This document shows positions 34,772 to 47,899 of a DNA stretch of 64,000 nt, in pieces; the stretch's first letter is position 1, and each line of letters begins with the position of its first letter. Where the stretch lies: the NCBI GenBank assembly GCA_025738555.1, contig JAOVFP010000002.1:1240001-1304000 (forward strand), in the 5' to 3' direction. Position numbers and translations under genes: made by a program. Under the pieces are notes generated by a model. That model saw nothing but the letters and a program-made list of their open reading frames with translations. It was not told the origin of the DNA and made no database searches. This DNA comes from Cyathus striatus. Lineage: Eukaryota > Basidiomycota > Agaricomycetes > Agaricales > Nidulariaceae.

Positions 34772-35582
34772 TTTGTTTTCAGAAGGCTACGCGTCCACTG
34801 TTGAAGATTTCGACTCATCACAGACGTTATGTGCTACATGTCAGCGCCTCAGCCGCCTGAAGGAAGGAGGGACCAAGGAGGGATGGTCCCCGGTGTAGGG
34901 GTCGAAAGTCCTTCAAGTCATTCCCAGTACGTTCATAACTGTCTCATCTCATTTGACACACTAACGTTCTCACTTCATTAGCACTAGTTACCAGTTCTCT
35001 ACACCTCCTGCCTGCGACCTCCGCCTCAGCACCTCCCACAAAACTCTCATCTATGCTGCGCGACATCAGTTCCCCCTCTCCACCTACAGGGAGAGCACTT
35101 TCCTACTGATTCAAAGTATTTCCACCGATGTCCTTATGATCATCGACGCCCCCATCATCTCCCTCGCCATATCAGATGGCCCCATTTAGCGGTACAAGAA
35201 GATAGTGTTCCATATTGACATTCGTTTCGATGCATCCTGGGACGGAGGGGGTATGAAGGGGGTAGGGGGTGAGTACGACGACCTTCCTCTTCATCATTTG
35301 TCTATTGCTTGTGACACTAAGGCACCGATAGCCTTGATACTCTCTTTCGTCTCAGTTCACCACTTGACTGCATCCTCAGATCGTGCTAGGGATAGGTCCG
35401 GCATCGAGTTCATAATATCGCTGGCTCCACTGCGCAGTATCACCTATCAGCATCCCTCGTCATATACAAGCTCTGATGGTCTCGATGCAGATGCGCTGTT
35501 ATCACTTGTGTTCTCTATCTGTTCTCCACTCATCGACCTTCCCGCAACACGCTTGTCCCTGTTGGAATCTTTCATAATCTAG
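34772..35582 (+). other. GC-richer hypothetical coding relic right of the giant element
   Basis: After a pyrimidine-rich TTTTGTTTTCAG acceptor at about 34,771 there is a short frame with CATCQRLSRLKE. Further on is a 125-codon frame (35,205-35,582), preceded without a clear intron by a frame containing a TAG near 35,190. Base composition is higher in GC than the neighbouring DNA, as for coding sequence. No family was recognised, and no complete exon chain was found. Confidence 0.3.
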
Positions 35583-36254
35583 TTCTATACATAGTACAAC
35601 GTAGCAAAGTAACTTTTCTACACAGCCCGTGCACTGTGTTGTTCGATCGTTGTTTAACTTTGGACATTGATTCTGAATCCAGTTCTTCTGAACTGGTGTT
35701 GTGCATGCTGAGCACTGGCTCTTACCTGCTTCGAATAATGGTTTTCACTGCCGTTATTTCATGTTTGTTGTGTATATGATCATGTTCTATCTCCACTATC
35801 TCAGTTGCTGATCGTAGGGTGTTCTGTATCGACTTTGTCTCGAGATTACACTTGGTATTAATGATATTCTATCATATCAGTACTACTAAGAGACACCCCC
35901 CGCACACCCAGTGTTATACTTTACACGAGCAGTGTATAAATAATTTTCATTGCCACTCTTGCAACAGGTCAAACATCAAGTTCTTGTGGGCCTGTATAGC
36001 TTCCGTGGCAATCATCTTTAACTAGACTACACTGATACTTTCCTCCGGGAAGATGTAAATGCTGTAAGACTGATATAAAACCAGGCTATGTACCTACCAA
36101 CAAAGATATTTATATGCCCGCATCTTTCTGTAATAATCAGCGGTGTGAACAGTAGAATGTCAAAGCTTTGCTTTGCTACACCCCACATCATTGGCCACCC
36201 ACCATCCTGCTTGCTTTAGTTTTGTCAGCTTAGACTCGGACTGGTATTTCACTG

Positions 36255-38536
36255 TTGCATTCAAATCCCCTTCCCTTACACTTGAGCATCGGAAAATACT
36301 TGTACCTTGCGGAAATGTTTGATTCAGCTAAGGACTTCGTGATACGAAATGGTGCATTTATTGAGAAACTCTGTAAGCTAACCTTTTTTTGTATTTCAGT
36401 AAAAAAAAATGACTATCATTGCATTTATGCTAGATGTAAAGAAGATCTATTCAAGGTCTACACATAGTACCTCCAACAAGTTTCATCAGGATAATTCTCA
36501 ACTTATGGTGAATGTAAATTATGTTCCATTTGTGGGTAAAGATATACATTCTTATACCCTTATAAAGTGTCAACAATTTCAAATGGGGGACATCCATGTA
36601 CTCGATGGGCTGGTACAAGCAGATAGAGCCTACAATGACATCTTAGTCGAAGTTTCAGGGGAAATAAAGAAACGAGCGGCACGAATCTATCGAGGGCGAC
36701 ATGGACATGCTGTGAGTCAATAAGATGCCTTCTTATCTCATATTGGAACACTCAGATAATACCAAAGCGACTGAAAATGAATATTTAGGCCGGTACATTA
36801 GTGCTTTCCCTTATCCACTCTATGATCATCTTATGGTTGCAATCGTGACTGACCATTTAAAAGTTGATTCCAAAGATAGCCCTGGTGCCATATATTTTTA
36901 CATCAGCTCATCTGGTAGGCTTAACACTATGTTATCGGTAAGCAGCCTACTCAGGTTGTGATGTGCCATCCTTATCTCTCTGCAGATTTATGGCTGTGAT
37001 TGTCAACAATATAACTACAGTTATAGAAACATAGGAGATGGGTGGAATACAGAGAGGCCTCCAGATAATCTATCTCAAAGTGACTTTGAACTAATCAACA
37101 AGATTCTCAACCACCATAAAATCAACCCCAAATCTCATGCTAATATGGCACAACTGATATCCACATGTCATCGTGCATTTCTTTCAGTGATGAAGTCTAG
37201 ACTTATAATGACTAACAAGGAAATTGAGTGCATTATTGGGCAATCTGTTATAGTATGGCCAGATCTGCTGGGAATCCATTCTCATTGCATTCATAACATA
37301 TCTGACCATTTTGTCACTCCACAAAACTTTAACAGCAACTCATGGGTCTGCAAGTCAGAATTATTTTATAAGGAAACATCATGTGCATGTGATTTTACAT
37401 GGTAAGAATGATGTTTATTTGGTGCTCACATATATCCAACTAAATTTTATCATGCTTGCTAGCTTCAAGTTAAAAACCAACACTATAGCCCCAGCGGCCT
37501 TTATAAATGCTGATAACCAAAAAATATTATTTTTGAAATATTGCTGCATCTCTGATGACAGTTATCATCATTGGCTTTATCAAGCTCCACAAATACTAGA
37601 AAAATATGCAATGATCATTCATAATAGTGATGCTATCAACCTCATGGGTATAAGTAATGTGTTTTCCAAATATATTTGCATAAAAATTACTGAAGCTCTA
37701 CATTATTGCCCTATAGTATCTTCTGTACAATTTACAGTTGAGATCACTATACTTTCCTCTCCATTCATTCACTATATAGAAAGCAATGTGAACACAGAAG
37801 TTTATTTATTTATTTCAAACGCAAGGATTAACCCTGTAGATGGAAGAGTTTCTATGCCACATGTTTATTGGTCACTGGACAAGTCAGGAGCTGAACCACT
37901 TACAGAATTTTCTGCTGCTGTGAAGGGACTATATATTTCAAATATGGCATTGGATAGATTGGTATCTTACTGGGATAGGTTTTATTATGAAGCCCTCCAT
38001 GACCTTTACAAGATGTGCAGGGTAACAACATCTGATATCTCGCAACATGTCAGATCATCTGAATTTAAACATAGTAAAGAAGGTATTTCAATGAACTGTT
38101 TTCTCATGCTTAGATTGAAGTTTACAAATAATATTTAGAACAACAAAGGAAATCATCTTCATACATAGAGGATGTAGGTATCAGCTGTCTGAAAACACAG
38201 CACAAGCTAGCAAAACAAAGTGAAAGCCCACCCCACATTGTGAACAGACAGAATAGTTCTGCTGTAGAAGATTGTGTGAAAGATGCATGGGGGAAGGAAG
38301 TATATAGCCCCAGGGTGATAACACCAAACATTTCATGTCTATCTTGGATTGGAATTACAACCCTGGAAGATGGATTTGCATTACTTGGAACAGTCTATGA
38401 TACAAGAGAACGAAGAAGACATTATGGAACAAGATTATCTCACAGAGCTGATGAGGATGAGTGGGAGAAGATTACACATGTGGATACAGATGATGATGAC
38501 TTGGATATAGATCATATTGAAGAACTCATTAGATAA
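36255..38536 (+). CDS. Dispersed unknown gene family, copy B (most complete)
   Basis: Plus-strand exons separated by short introns; the frame blocks are about 36,255-36,373, 36,400-36,714, 36,730-36,938, 36,985-37,403, 37,460-38,080 and 38,150-38,536. Splice sites are clear at GTAAGAATG...GCTAG (about 37,404-37,461) and GTATTTCAA...TTTAG. The C-terminal half has HYIES, EVYLFIS, YWSLDKSGAEPLTE and the ending SWIGITTLEDGFALLGTVYD with an acidic tail. Copies A (3-200), C (61,661-63,176) and D (39,717-40,126) align with parts of it. Some exon junctions, notably near 36,720 and 36,470, are uncertain, so it could be mildly decayed. I recall WSLD-type motifs in uncharacterised repeated families of agaricomycetes, but assign no function. 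Confidence 0.6.
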
Positions 38537-39716
38537 TTAATTTTTGCATACATTCTTTAGTACTAAATACTGAGCTTTGGTGTCAACCTGGATATTTCTT
38601 AAAGATTTAACTTTTGTTTGCTCTGTGGTTTATGCAGTTCTAGTAAATGAATCTTTAACAGTTTGACAGAAAAAATGTAGTTAGGTATTGAAAATGCCAT
38701 TGTAAAGGCCACAAAGCAAGCAGTAATACACCTTGCTTTGCTACAGAATACTATCACTCTCAACACAAAAAATGATTCGTTAGTAATTATAAAATGGTAT
38801 ATCTAAACATATGTAATAGAGCTAAGTTTGTGAAGATGTATCAAGGTTGTGGCATAAAGAAAAATGTATGATGTTGCATGAAGACTGCACCTTGACAGTG
38901 TCAGAGCAAGTGCATCAATACCAGAATAACATAGTAAGCATGTGAGATGAAAAGCTGCATAGGCCAGTGCGGTGTGTTAATAGAATACCTTTTAATTTCA
39001 CATCATGATACTTACATGATATTGAAGCAACTGAAGAAGGAATTAGAAATGTTATCCAAAATGTGGTGAGAAAATGTCAGTCAAGTTTCACAAAACTCAA
39101 TGATTGACATGTAGCATGTAAGGCCACATCCCAGTATTCCACAAATATTTGGTATATATAAATCAAATGACACTACTGGCCTGATATTTCATGATGATGG
39201 TACCCATACCACGATTTTATATGCATGCCCAACATCTAACTGTAATGTGCTAGGAACATGTCAAAGATGTTGGGAATATATGCAGACTCTGAGACCTTTT
39301 CAGTGTGCTGCCTTCTTTATTAGATATGTGAGTGAACATTTAAAAGCTCAGGAAATCTCTAAAGAAAGTTTACTCTGAATTAGTGTAGAGCATGCAGTTT
39401 GCCTGTGATGTGAATCTCGTGTTTTTCATTACCATACCACATTTCATTCTTTCTGTCGCTTACTCATACATACTGCATTCGTTAGCTACTTAAACTGTCA
39501 TATGTACACTCATTGAACTCAGGTTTTCGTTTCCCCCCATTTCAGCTCAAATTGTACCTCACTAGAACTGGAGGATCGATGGACATTGTTCCACTCGCAT
39601 ATTCTTTGTCGAGAAGATACCCCCAAGCTAGTATCTTCCTCCACATTAGCTCTCGGATTATATCGTAGGTTGTGTTCTTCAATCAAGGAATTTGTTTTAC
39701 ACAATTTTAGAACACC
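38537..39716. other. 3' flank of copy B and unassigned DNA
   Basis: The first ~170 bp resemble the 3' flanks of copies A and C. The rest is AT-rich, with no supported gene. Confidence 0.35.
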
Positions 39717-40126
39717 TTGAAATATTGTGACCTGTTCATCAATTCAATCTCTGATTTTTATAAACCTGAAGCTCTTGGTTCTAATTGCTTATACAACCAT
39801 CTAATTTATGGCTTCAAAGGAAGTGTTGGTGTAATCAATTTCTATGTTAATCCGTCTGGTAGACTTAATGCTGTATTTTCAGTAAGTGGTTTTGGTGGGT
39901 TATCACAGTATCTCTTATGTCATTCCAGATATATGATTATCAACAAGATAACTACAGTCATCATCAAGAGATGGAATACGATGTGATGAATACTCAGAGA
40001 CCTCTAGGAAATCTACCTAAAAGTGACTTTGAACTGATCCACAAGATTCTCAGCTATGATGGTATCATCTCCAAACAACACATTAGCATGGCACAACATT
40101 TCAGAAAAGATCAAAAACAGTATTAA
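39717..40126 (+). pseudogene. Dispersed unknown gene family, copy D (truncated fragment)
   Basis: Matches the middle of copy B: NFYVNPSGRLNAVFSVS corresponds to YFYISSSGRLNTMLSVS, then QSDFELINKIL to KSDFELIHKIL. The similarity stops immediately after ISMAQ at about 40,100, where copy C begins. The following DNA is retroelement-like. It is a fragment without start or end. Confidence 0.7.
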
Positions 40127-40159
40127 TCATTGGCTTATGGTCCTCGTGGGCTTGTCCCT

Positions 40160-40500
40160 AAGAGGGGGATACTGTTACATCCATGTTCAGAATCCACTAT
40201 TCCGCACTATCCCAGACATTCCCGCACTTCCCGCACTTCCATGTTGGCTGCATTTCTGACCAATCGTCAGATATGTCGTCATGATTTATCAATTACTTAC
40301 TCATGCTCATCTGCTATGTCATTATTTCGACTTACTCCTCTATTACTACTCCTATCTGTTTCACTATATCACATACAGCCTTTCCTGAATATATTGCAGC
40401 TGTGGTAGGATAAGTGAAGCAGTGAGCAAAGTGAGTGCCACTGGTGCATGGTTGGGACTCACAACAATGCATTGGATCATGTATCACATGATGTTATGAC
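40160..40500 (+). mobile_element. Possible LTR-retroelement 3' fragment (PPT plus LTR start)
   Basis: AAGAGGGGGATAC at 40,160-40,172 looks like a polypurine tract, directly followed by TGTTACATCC, an LTR-like start. The right boundary is not visible. This fragment abuts truncated copy D. Support is only the PPT-TG arrangement. Confidence 0.35.
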
Positions 40501-42267
40501 AAATTCTGATGGACTGTCCAGAGTCTGTGATTTCAGCTTGCTCATAGATCATTACAGTGGACTCAAAGCCAAGAGGTGTCAGATTCTCCAATCTGGCATG
40601 TGTATTAGATAAGGGGGTAGGGGGGGGTACCCTACAAATTTGGTTTAGCTTAAAGCTACAGCATACTTGGCAGTCAACTGACGGCAGTGAAAGGCAGTGG
40701 AAAATTTCCTACACAGGCCTCATCCTTCATCTACTACTTCCACTGACATGTCTGAACAAATGACATGTCTCACTTGATATTTTGTCTACACCATGGAACT
40801 ACTTTAATGTAGATAGTGTATCATTTCAACACGACCTTCTTTCCAATGTTCATATAGTTCATTCCTTGTCAAATACTTCCAAGTTCTCAACAAACTAGCA
40901 ATATAAAGACCCACCTATCCTTGAAAAAGGTAGTGTGGCAGAGCACAATCAACATGTCTTCTGCCATAGGTGTAAAGACTATGTAAATCACAGTAGCTCT
41001 AGTGGTGATAATCCTATGAAGAAACATCAAAGTGGACATAAATGTAAAGCTATATTCCTTGGTAAGTATGACTATCACATGCTCATGCAATGTGGCATTC
41101 AAATGATAGAATCTCCCATATGCACTATTTATAACAGATTCAATTATAAATCATTTAATCAAAGATGGCATAAATCCTGATCAGATAACATCGAAATCTC
41201 CAATTCCCCCTTCCTGTCTGGTGCAATTTTCCCTTGGAACTTGGGTTCGCCATATCTGATGTACCCATTCACTATTCACGATCCATTTGCTCCTTTCAAA
41301 CCTGGATATGGTTTAATCTCAGTTCATTTTAATCCTCCATCTGTTCAAGTTCGTGCTATTGGATGTACTGGTGTATCTCAGGATCTCTCAACACCATGTA
41401 AATGATGCCTGGAAACTCAAGTCCTGTTTGATGTGGTAGAGGATTGTGCACACAAAGCCCCAGGGAAGGTACCAAACAGAACATTAAGTTATATTCAGCT
41501 CATAAATCAAATGGAGAATGTCAAGGAGATGGCTCAAGCTGAAAGATGCAAAGTATGTCAATAAAATTTTGTTACAAGCTTTACTAAATGGTTTATTGCT
41601 AGTACTTGAATACAGAGCAATCATTGACCCATGTTCATACTCTTCAAGAGACTTGGGATGATCTTTTATGCCTCATAGGATCAAACAATGTTCCAGCATT
41701 GCACTGGATATTCAGAAATGCAAAGAATCAAAAATGGACAATGAAAACTTTACTTACAAAAATGAAAGATGTGATTAAAGGTGACTATCATGTGAAGAAC
41801 TTTAGTGAGCTTGAATACAATTTGGCTATGCTAGTATATGAACTTGGAGGCAGTTCTGCTTTATATGCACTTCAAAAGTCACCATTCACATTTCCGTGTC
41901 ACACAACACTCATTGAATGCCACAGGGAGTTCAGACTTCATATTTCATGTGGAAAGCTGACAATGACACACCTTGGTGTGAACATTACAATAATGTTCAA
42001 AGATATTCCTCCCAATCATCGCAAAGCAGGAATAACAATGTCCATGGATGAGATCTCTTGTGACCCCCAGCTTGTTTACCTTGCAGAGAATGGTGACATC
42101 ACTGGACTTTGCAAACATGCCTCTACCCACCTTCCATCTGTAAAAATGGGGAATAACCTTGATGTAATGTATAGTATTGCAGTGGGTGTTTGTGATGGCA
42201 AAATACACATTGGACAGGAAGTATTTGTTGCTGCATTTGTGAGAAATGACGAGACAGAATATGGTGC

Positions 42268-42611
42268 TGTCAGAAGTAACAAAGAATAAGGAGTGTGGTA
42301 GAGAGAGAATAGAGGATAATGAAGAGCAAAGAGGGTGATAGTGGAGCAAAGACTCAGACACAAACACAGACACAGACACAAGATGGGGAAGAAACTTGTT
42401 AACAACTACCAAGTTACAGAGTGTTTATATACTGAGTAAGTCTACCAAAGTCCAACCAAAGTCCTGTAACTAAGGTAACTGACAGCTGTCAATCAAGTAT
42501 CTGTCAATCACAGATCTGTCAATCACAGAACTGTCAATCACAGAACTGTCAAGTATGACAGGTGACAAGTGACAGCTGTCAAAGAAGCTGTGCAACCCAG
42601 AATATCTAACA
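42268..42611 (-). mobile_element. Solo LTR, 344 bp, with 5-bp target duplication
   Basis: On the minus strand it starts TGTTAGATATTCTGGGTTG and ends with a TTCTGACA terminus. It is flanked by GGTGC at 42,263-42,267 and 42,612-42,616. It contains a CAGACACAGACACA microsatellite and a CTGTCAATCACAGA-type tandem repeat (42,486-42,550). Removing it with one TSD copy joins the transposase-like frame from ETEYGA to GAWPVL, which confirms the boundaries. It belongs to the same LTR family as 29,569-29,783. Confidence 0.9.
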
Positions 42612-43671
42612 GGTGCTTGGCCTGTTCTCCTTCTTCCAACATGTAAAAATGGTTCTTATCATGATTCTGTGCTCCTGATAGAAATGCTATGTCAAGCATG
42701 GAGAATTTCGGAGTATGGAGAGTCACTCCATGGTCCCATTTGGTCGATTGCTTCTGATGGTGACCCAAAACATCATCCAGCTCTATACCTGGCTTAAATC
42801 TGTGGGTTGGCGAAAATAATGAGACTCAGGATTTGGACTTTAAGCACAACTTCAAGCATAAGTATAGGATTTATGTTTCTCATATAATAATAAACTTATT
42901 TGTAACTCTAGGGCTTTGCAAGCTTGTGTGCACTTGTGAGGGAATTCTAATTGTCAATGTGATTGTGAACAAAACTCTCCTTGCAGGCTGGCTTGAATGT
43001 CTTACTGATGTTGATTGGTCAGATGATACAATATTTTCTCTTCTCAATCTGAGCTCATCAATTCATAATCGCATTGAAGCCATTCTTAGTCCAAAGGACC
43101 TTCAAGATGTCCCATGAGCAATAAAGCTTCTCAAACTCATTTCAGAACTCTCTAAACTCAACACATCAGAAATCAATGCCATCAAATTAAGTAACTACTG
43201 TGAAATTTGCTTGCTTGGTGAAATGATAGATGCTCTCCTTGAGCCTTTTATCAACCCAGAGTTGTCGATATCACAGCAAATAACCAGCCTTGTGAAATTT
43301 GCTTTTATATCACAATGACTGTTTTCGAAGCATGGAAGTGATTTCATGCCCCAGCACTTGTAAAGTGATTTACAGTGCATGGTTCAAACAGCAGTGTTCC
43401 GTGTAGCACACACAATGCTTATGGATCTGCAGAGAAGTGTATTTTTATGCCTCCTTGGTGATAATGTTCTTGAAGTGCTCTTTGGGCAAACAAGGATGAT
43501 TGGAGGGCATAATTCAAATGTTGATATAGATCAGCTACAGAATCAATTCACATCTGCAAAGAGACTAGATGAGATATTTCAAAAATATCCTGAGTGGGAG
43601 CAGCAACCATATCAGCTGAAGCAAATAAGAAATCAGGATGTCGACCACCTCCAGTAATTTACACTCCCCCA

Positions 43672-45190
43672 AGAGGTCTGTACAGATCTGTACAGATCCG
43701 CACAGATCTGTACAGATCCGCACAGATCCGTACGGAATCCGCACGGAATCCGAAAATTCCGTACGGATCCGTGCGGATTCCGTGCAGATCCGTACAGACC
43801 CGTACAGACCTGTATAGATACCATACAGAATTTATATACTAGCTATTATTATTATTAGAGGTGATTATTCTATATGGATTCCATACATATTCTGCATGGA
43901 TTCTGTGTGGATTCATGCATTGCTGCCTTGTCACAGGTGTCAAGTGTGACACTACATAAAATCTGTGATACACTCAATATATAGTATCATGCTCAATACA
44001 TAGTGTCATATTTAATGTATAGTATCACACTCAATGCATAGTGTCACACTCAACACTTAGTGTCATGCTTAATGTATAGTGTCACACTCAACACTTAGTA
44101 TCACACTTAATGTATAGTTTCATGCTTAATGCATAGTGTCACACTCAACACTTAGTATCACACTTAATGTATAGTGTCATGCTTAATGCATAGTGTCACA
44201 CTCAATGCATAGTGTCATGCTTAATGCAGAGTGTCACACTCAACCCTTAGTGTCACACTTAACACTTAGTGTCACACTCAACCCTTAGTGTCACACTCAA
44301 TGCTTAGTGTCACACTTAACACTTAGTGTCATGCTTAACACTTAGTGTCACACTCAATGCTTAGTGTCATACTCAACTCTTAGTGTCACACTCAACCCTT
44401 AGTGTCGCACTCAATGCTTAGTGTCACACTTAACCCTTAGTGTCATGCTTAACACTTAGTGTCACACTCAACCCTTAGTGTCACACTCAACCCTTAGTGT
44501 CACACTCAACCCTTAGTGTCACACTCAATGCTTAGTGTCACACTCAACCCTTAGTGTCACACTCAATGCTTAGTGTCACACTTAACACTTAGTGTCACGC
44601 TTAACACATAGTGTCACATTCAACCCTTAGTGTCACACTCAACCCTTAGTGTCACACTCAATGCTTAGTGTCACGCTTAACCCTTAGTGTCATGCTTAAT
44701 GCAGAGTGTCACACTCAACACTTAGTATCACACTTAACACTTAGTGTCACACTCAACCCTTAGTATCACACTCAACCCATAGTGTCACACTCAATGCTTA
44801 GTGTCACGCTTAACCCTTAGTGTCACAATCAATGTATAGTGTCACGCTTAAACCTTAGTGTCACGCTTAACCCTTAGTGTCACGCTTAATGGAGAGTGTC
44901 ACACTTAGTGCTTAGTATCACACAATTTTCTATTGTAATTTTCTATAAGGAAATAAGTATAATAAGATTCTGTACAGATTCTGTACAGAATCTGTACAGA
45001 ATTTTTCAGGTCTGTAATGCGGAATTCTGCAGAATCCGCACGGAATTTTTGATTCTGTGCGGAATCTGTGCAGAATCTGTACAGACCCAAAAAAACCTCT
45101 GCCAAAAAGAAAATATCTGTGCAGATTCCGCACAGATTCCGAAAATTCCGTACGGATTCCGCACAGATTCCGCGCGGATCTGTACAGAAC
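43672..45190. mobile_element. Satellite-bearing insertion in the transposase-like gene
   Basis: Both edges carry clusters of short palindromes built from TCTGTACAGA and GGATTCCG-type units: 43,675-43,830 on the left, 44,965-45,190 on the right. The interior is a 19-bp satellite. The gene frame reads VIYTPPR before and HLAKCKELTT after it, so this is an insertion. No transposase and no clear target duplication were found. The open frames inside are repeat artefacts. Confidence 0.6.
43970..44915 (+). repeat. 19-bp satellite (~49 copies)
   Basis: The unit is AGTGTCACACTCAACCCTT, with variants in which CACGCTT, CATGCTT, CACACTC and ATGTAT alternate. The array is continuous and sits between the two palindrome clusters of the insertion. 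Confidence 0.9.
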
Positions 45191-47899
45191 ACCTGGCTAA
45201 GTGTAAAGAGCTCACCACCTCTCACCTTGTCATTGGAGAGGTGAACTATCTGCAGCATCATGTGATCTCAAAAAATGTTGGATGGATGGTATGCATCAAG
45301 CACAAATCATTTTTGTAGAGCAAAACTATAATATTTCTTTGAACACCATTTTTGTTAACTGGAAAACAACAAAGGTAGACTTGCTTCAACCAAAGGGAGG
45401 TAATACCCTGGAATATCTCTGGAGGTGGATCGCTCTCTATTCAATATAACTGAAGCTGGAGGTTACACCCCACAGGATCTATTCAATGGAACTTCTCCAG
45501 ACACTGGCAGTTCATTTTCTTTCAGGGCATTTGATGGATATGCAGCACTTGAGGAAGAAAAGAAACTGAATTTGACATCTACCTCCTGCAGTGTTTGGAT
45601 GAAACTGGATAATGATTTTTGGGCTCATAAAAAATCTATTGTTTGAATCATTATGGACCATAATGGTGATATTGATGATCACAAGAGTCATGACCAACTT
45701 CTACATGTACACTACCTCTCTTCAGGTGGCAAGAACTTGGATAAATCAAAACTCCACTTGAGCCAAACAAGATTAGCAACAGGAAGCAATATATTCAAGC
45801 TTGGCTCACTGTATACCACTCTTGTGTACATAGATACTGAAGTTTCATTAGCAATCTTGAAGTGTACTGCCTTGAAGCTGGACTCACAGCATATTGACTA
45901 TGCACCTGCTTGAGAGATATGGCTGCGAGACTCTTCATATGATGTATCAGGTCAAATTCTTTCCCTTTGTCCAACTGTTCAGAAACAACAAGATCAAGAA
46001 AGACTTGTTTGGGTTTGGGACTCACAGTTTCTGGCTCTCAATAGTATTAAATCATGCACTGGAAAAGAGTTTTCTATGACATGTCTCCAACATCTCAATG
46101 TTACCATAAATGGTCAACTCATGCTTCTGCTTCAACCTTCAGATATATTGTCTATGAAAATTAGTGATCTTGACATTGATGTATTCCCTCAAATGATAGA
46201 AAAAACTACGGTTTTTTCAGAGGATACCATGAAACAATGCCTATCTGATCTAGTTGCATGCCTTGTTAATGATGAACCAATTTGTTCCAAACTGCCACTT
46301 TTGGGGTCAATACATACAGGCTCTTTTCCATATAGAGGCACTTTAAATGTTACTGGTATGTTCATACTATCTAATTTACTCAGTTGTATATGATTTTATG
46401 TTCTTCAGGTGGTTCAATATTCATCAACCATACTTCAAATGCAATATCTGCACCCAAATTTGCTGATACTAAACAACCATGTCAAATATGCAATATTCTT
46501 GTTACTGGACCAAAATGACAGAATCACATAGGCTGCCACATTCTGTATCATGTTTGAGGTGCTGAGGAACATGTTAATAATACAATAGGCATGGTAAAGT
46601 AGCTTCTTAATATTCTTTATTACTATGATTGAAATTGTATAGGTATCCCTTCAATATCCATGAATATTCTGTGGCCAATCGAGTACACATGGTGCATGTG
46701 CATTGAGTAAAGACCATGGTATTGTATGTTCAACCTGCAAACAGTCTTATGCTTTTAAAATAAAAAATGCCATGAAAATTTCAAATGAGAAGCCATGCAC
46801 TAATGTACCTGTTGAGTGCATTTTCTGTCCTAAAAATGCGCCACTCCAGTGGAAATATAATATGCATCACCATCTTGCTGAACAACATCCAGATTGGTGA
46901 AGTATACATCCACCTGGAAGTAGCAAGGATATTGATAACTTTATAGCAGAAATAACTGTGGATGAGGAGGAAGAGGCATGCCTTGGGATACCGGAATCTA
47001 AACAAGGACGATGGACCATAATCTCTAATGACATCCATGATTCTCAGAGGATGAAATATACACCTGTCACCCATGATGCACATGGCAATTTGCCTCGCAA
47101 GCATGTTTCCACTCAACCACCATCTAGCAGACAATTTGCTCCTGTTCCACTTAACTACCCAAATTTCATACTACAACCATCCACTTTACCTACCTCATTG
47201 TCAAACCCATACAATGTTTTCAATTAATTCATTATATCTACATTGTAAATAAATATATAACTTAATCCCTTACTCTGGCATACTCAAGGCATACTGCCAA
47301 CATACTGCCCTTTCTCAGTAGGCTATCACTTGACACAGCTTCGCAGGGCACATAGAAAATTCCGGGCACGCACAAAAGTGAGCGTGATTGAGCGTGCCAC
47401 GCTCAAGGCCAAATTTTCACACACAAAAGTGAGTGTGATTGAGCATGTCATGCTCAAGGTATTTATTTTAGTTCTAAATGGCCCATTTGTGGGTCAAAAA
47501 GAGTGTAAATCAAATGTACATACTAGTTTTGTATGGCTGTGTCATATTGTGAATGTGAGTGATGTTTCTAATCAAGATATGAGGTCAAATCTTGAAGAAT
47601 AATATTTATACTTCACGCTCAAACATGTGCATGCACGCTCATATTCACGCTCAAGGTGTGAGCATGGATTGAGTGTGCACGCACACATCATGCTCAAGAT
47701 TTTACTTCATGCTCAGGGTCAACATCTCACGCACAGGGTCCATACATTCACGCACAGGGTCTAAGTTTTCACGCTCAAGGTCATCAACTCACGCTCAATG
47801 TCTGTCAACTCACACTCAAAGTCTTTACTTCACACTTACAAAAAAATTATATACTACATTTATATTTTGGCTTCACTTACATGTGGGAGGAAAAGTAAG

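Larger units (their letters stand above)
40935..47227 (+). pseudogene. Large decayed transposase-like gene of unknown family
   Basis: Plus-strand coding relics in consistent order. They are a CHRC-containing N-terminal piece (40,935-41,180); a 200-codon block with MSMDEISCDPQLVYLAENGD (41,606-42,262); its continuation across a solo LTR with IASDGDPKHHPALYLA (42,612-42,795); DFKHNFKHKY (about 42,832); and LFGQTRMIGGHNSNVDIDQL (about 43,480-43,560). After a satellite insertion come HLVIGEVNYLQHHVISK (about 45,225) and a C-terminal part with CxxC and VECIFCPKNAPLQWKYN...HHH (46,815-46,898), ending at 47,227. The MDEI, SDGD and LEVLFG motifs resemble a repeated agaricomycete family that I believe is transposase-derived; I cannot name it. 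Several in-frame stops (for example after 42,793 and 43,316) show decay. Confidence 0.55.

Noticed and set aside
43970..44915. CRISPR-like regular array
   Set aside because: Units are contiguous 19-bp repeats with no unique spacers, in a eukaryotic context with no cas genes.
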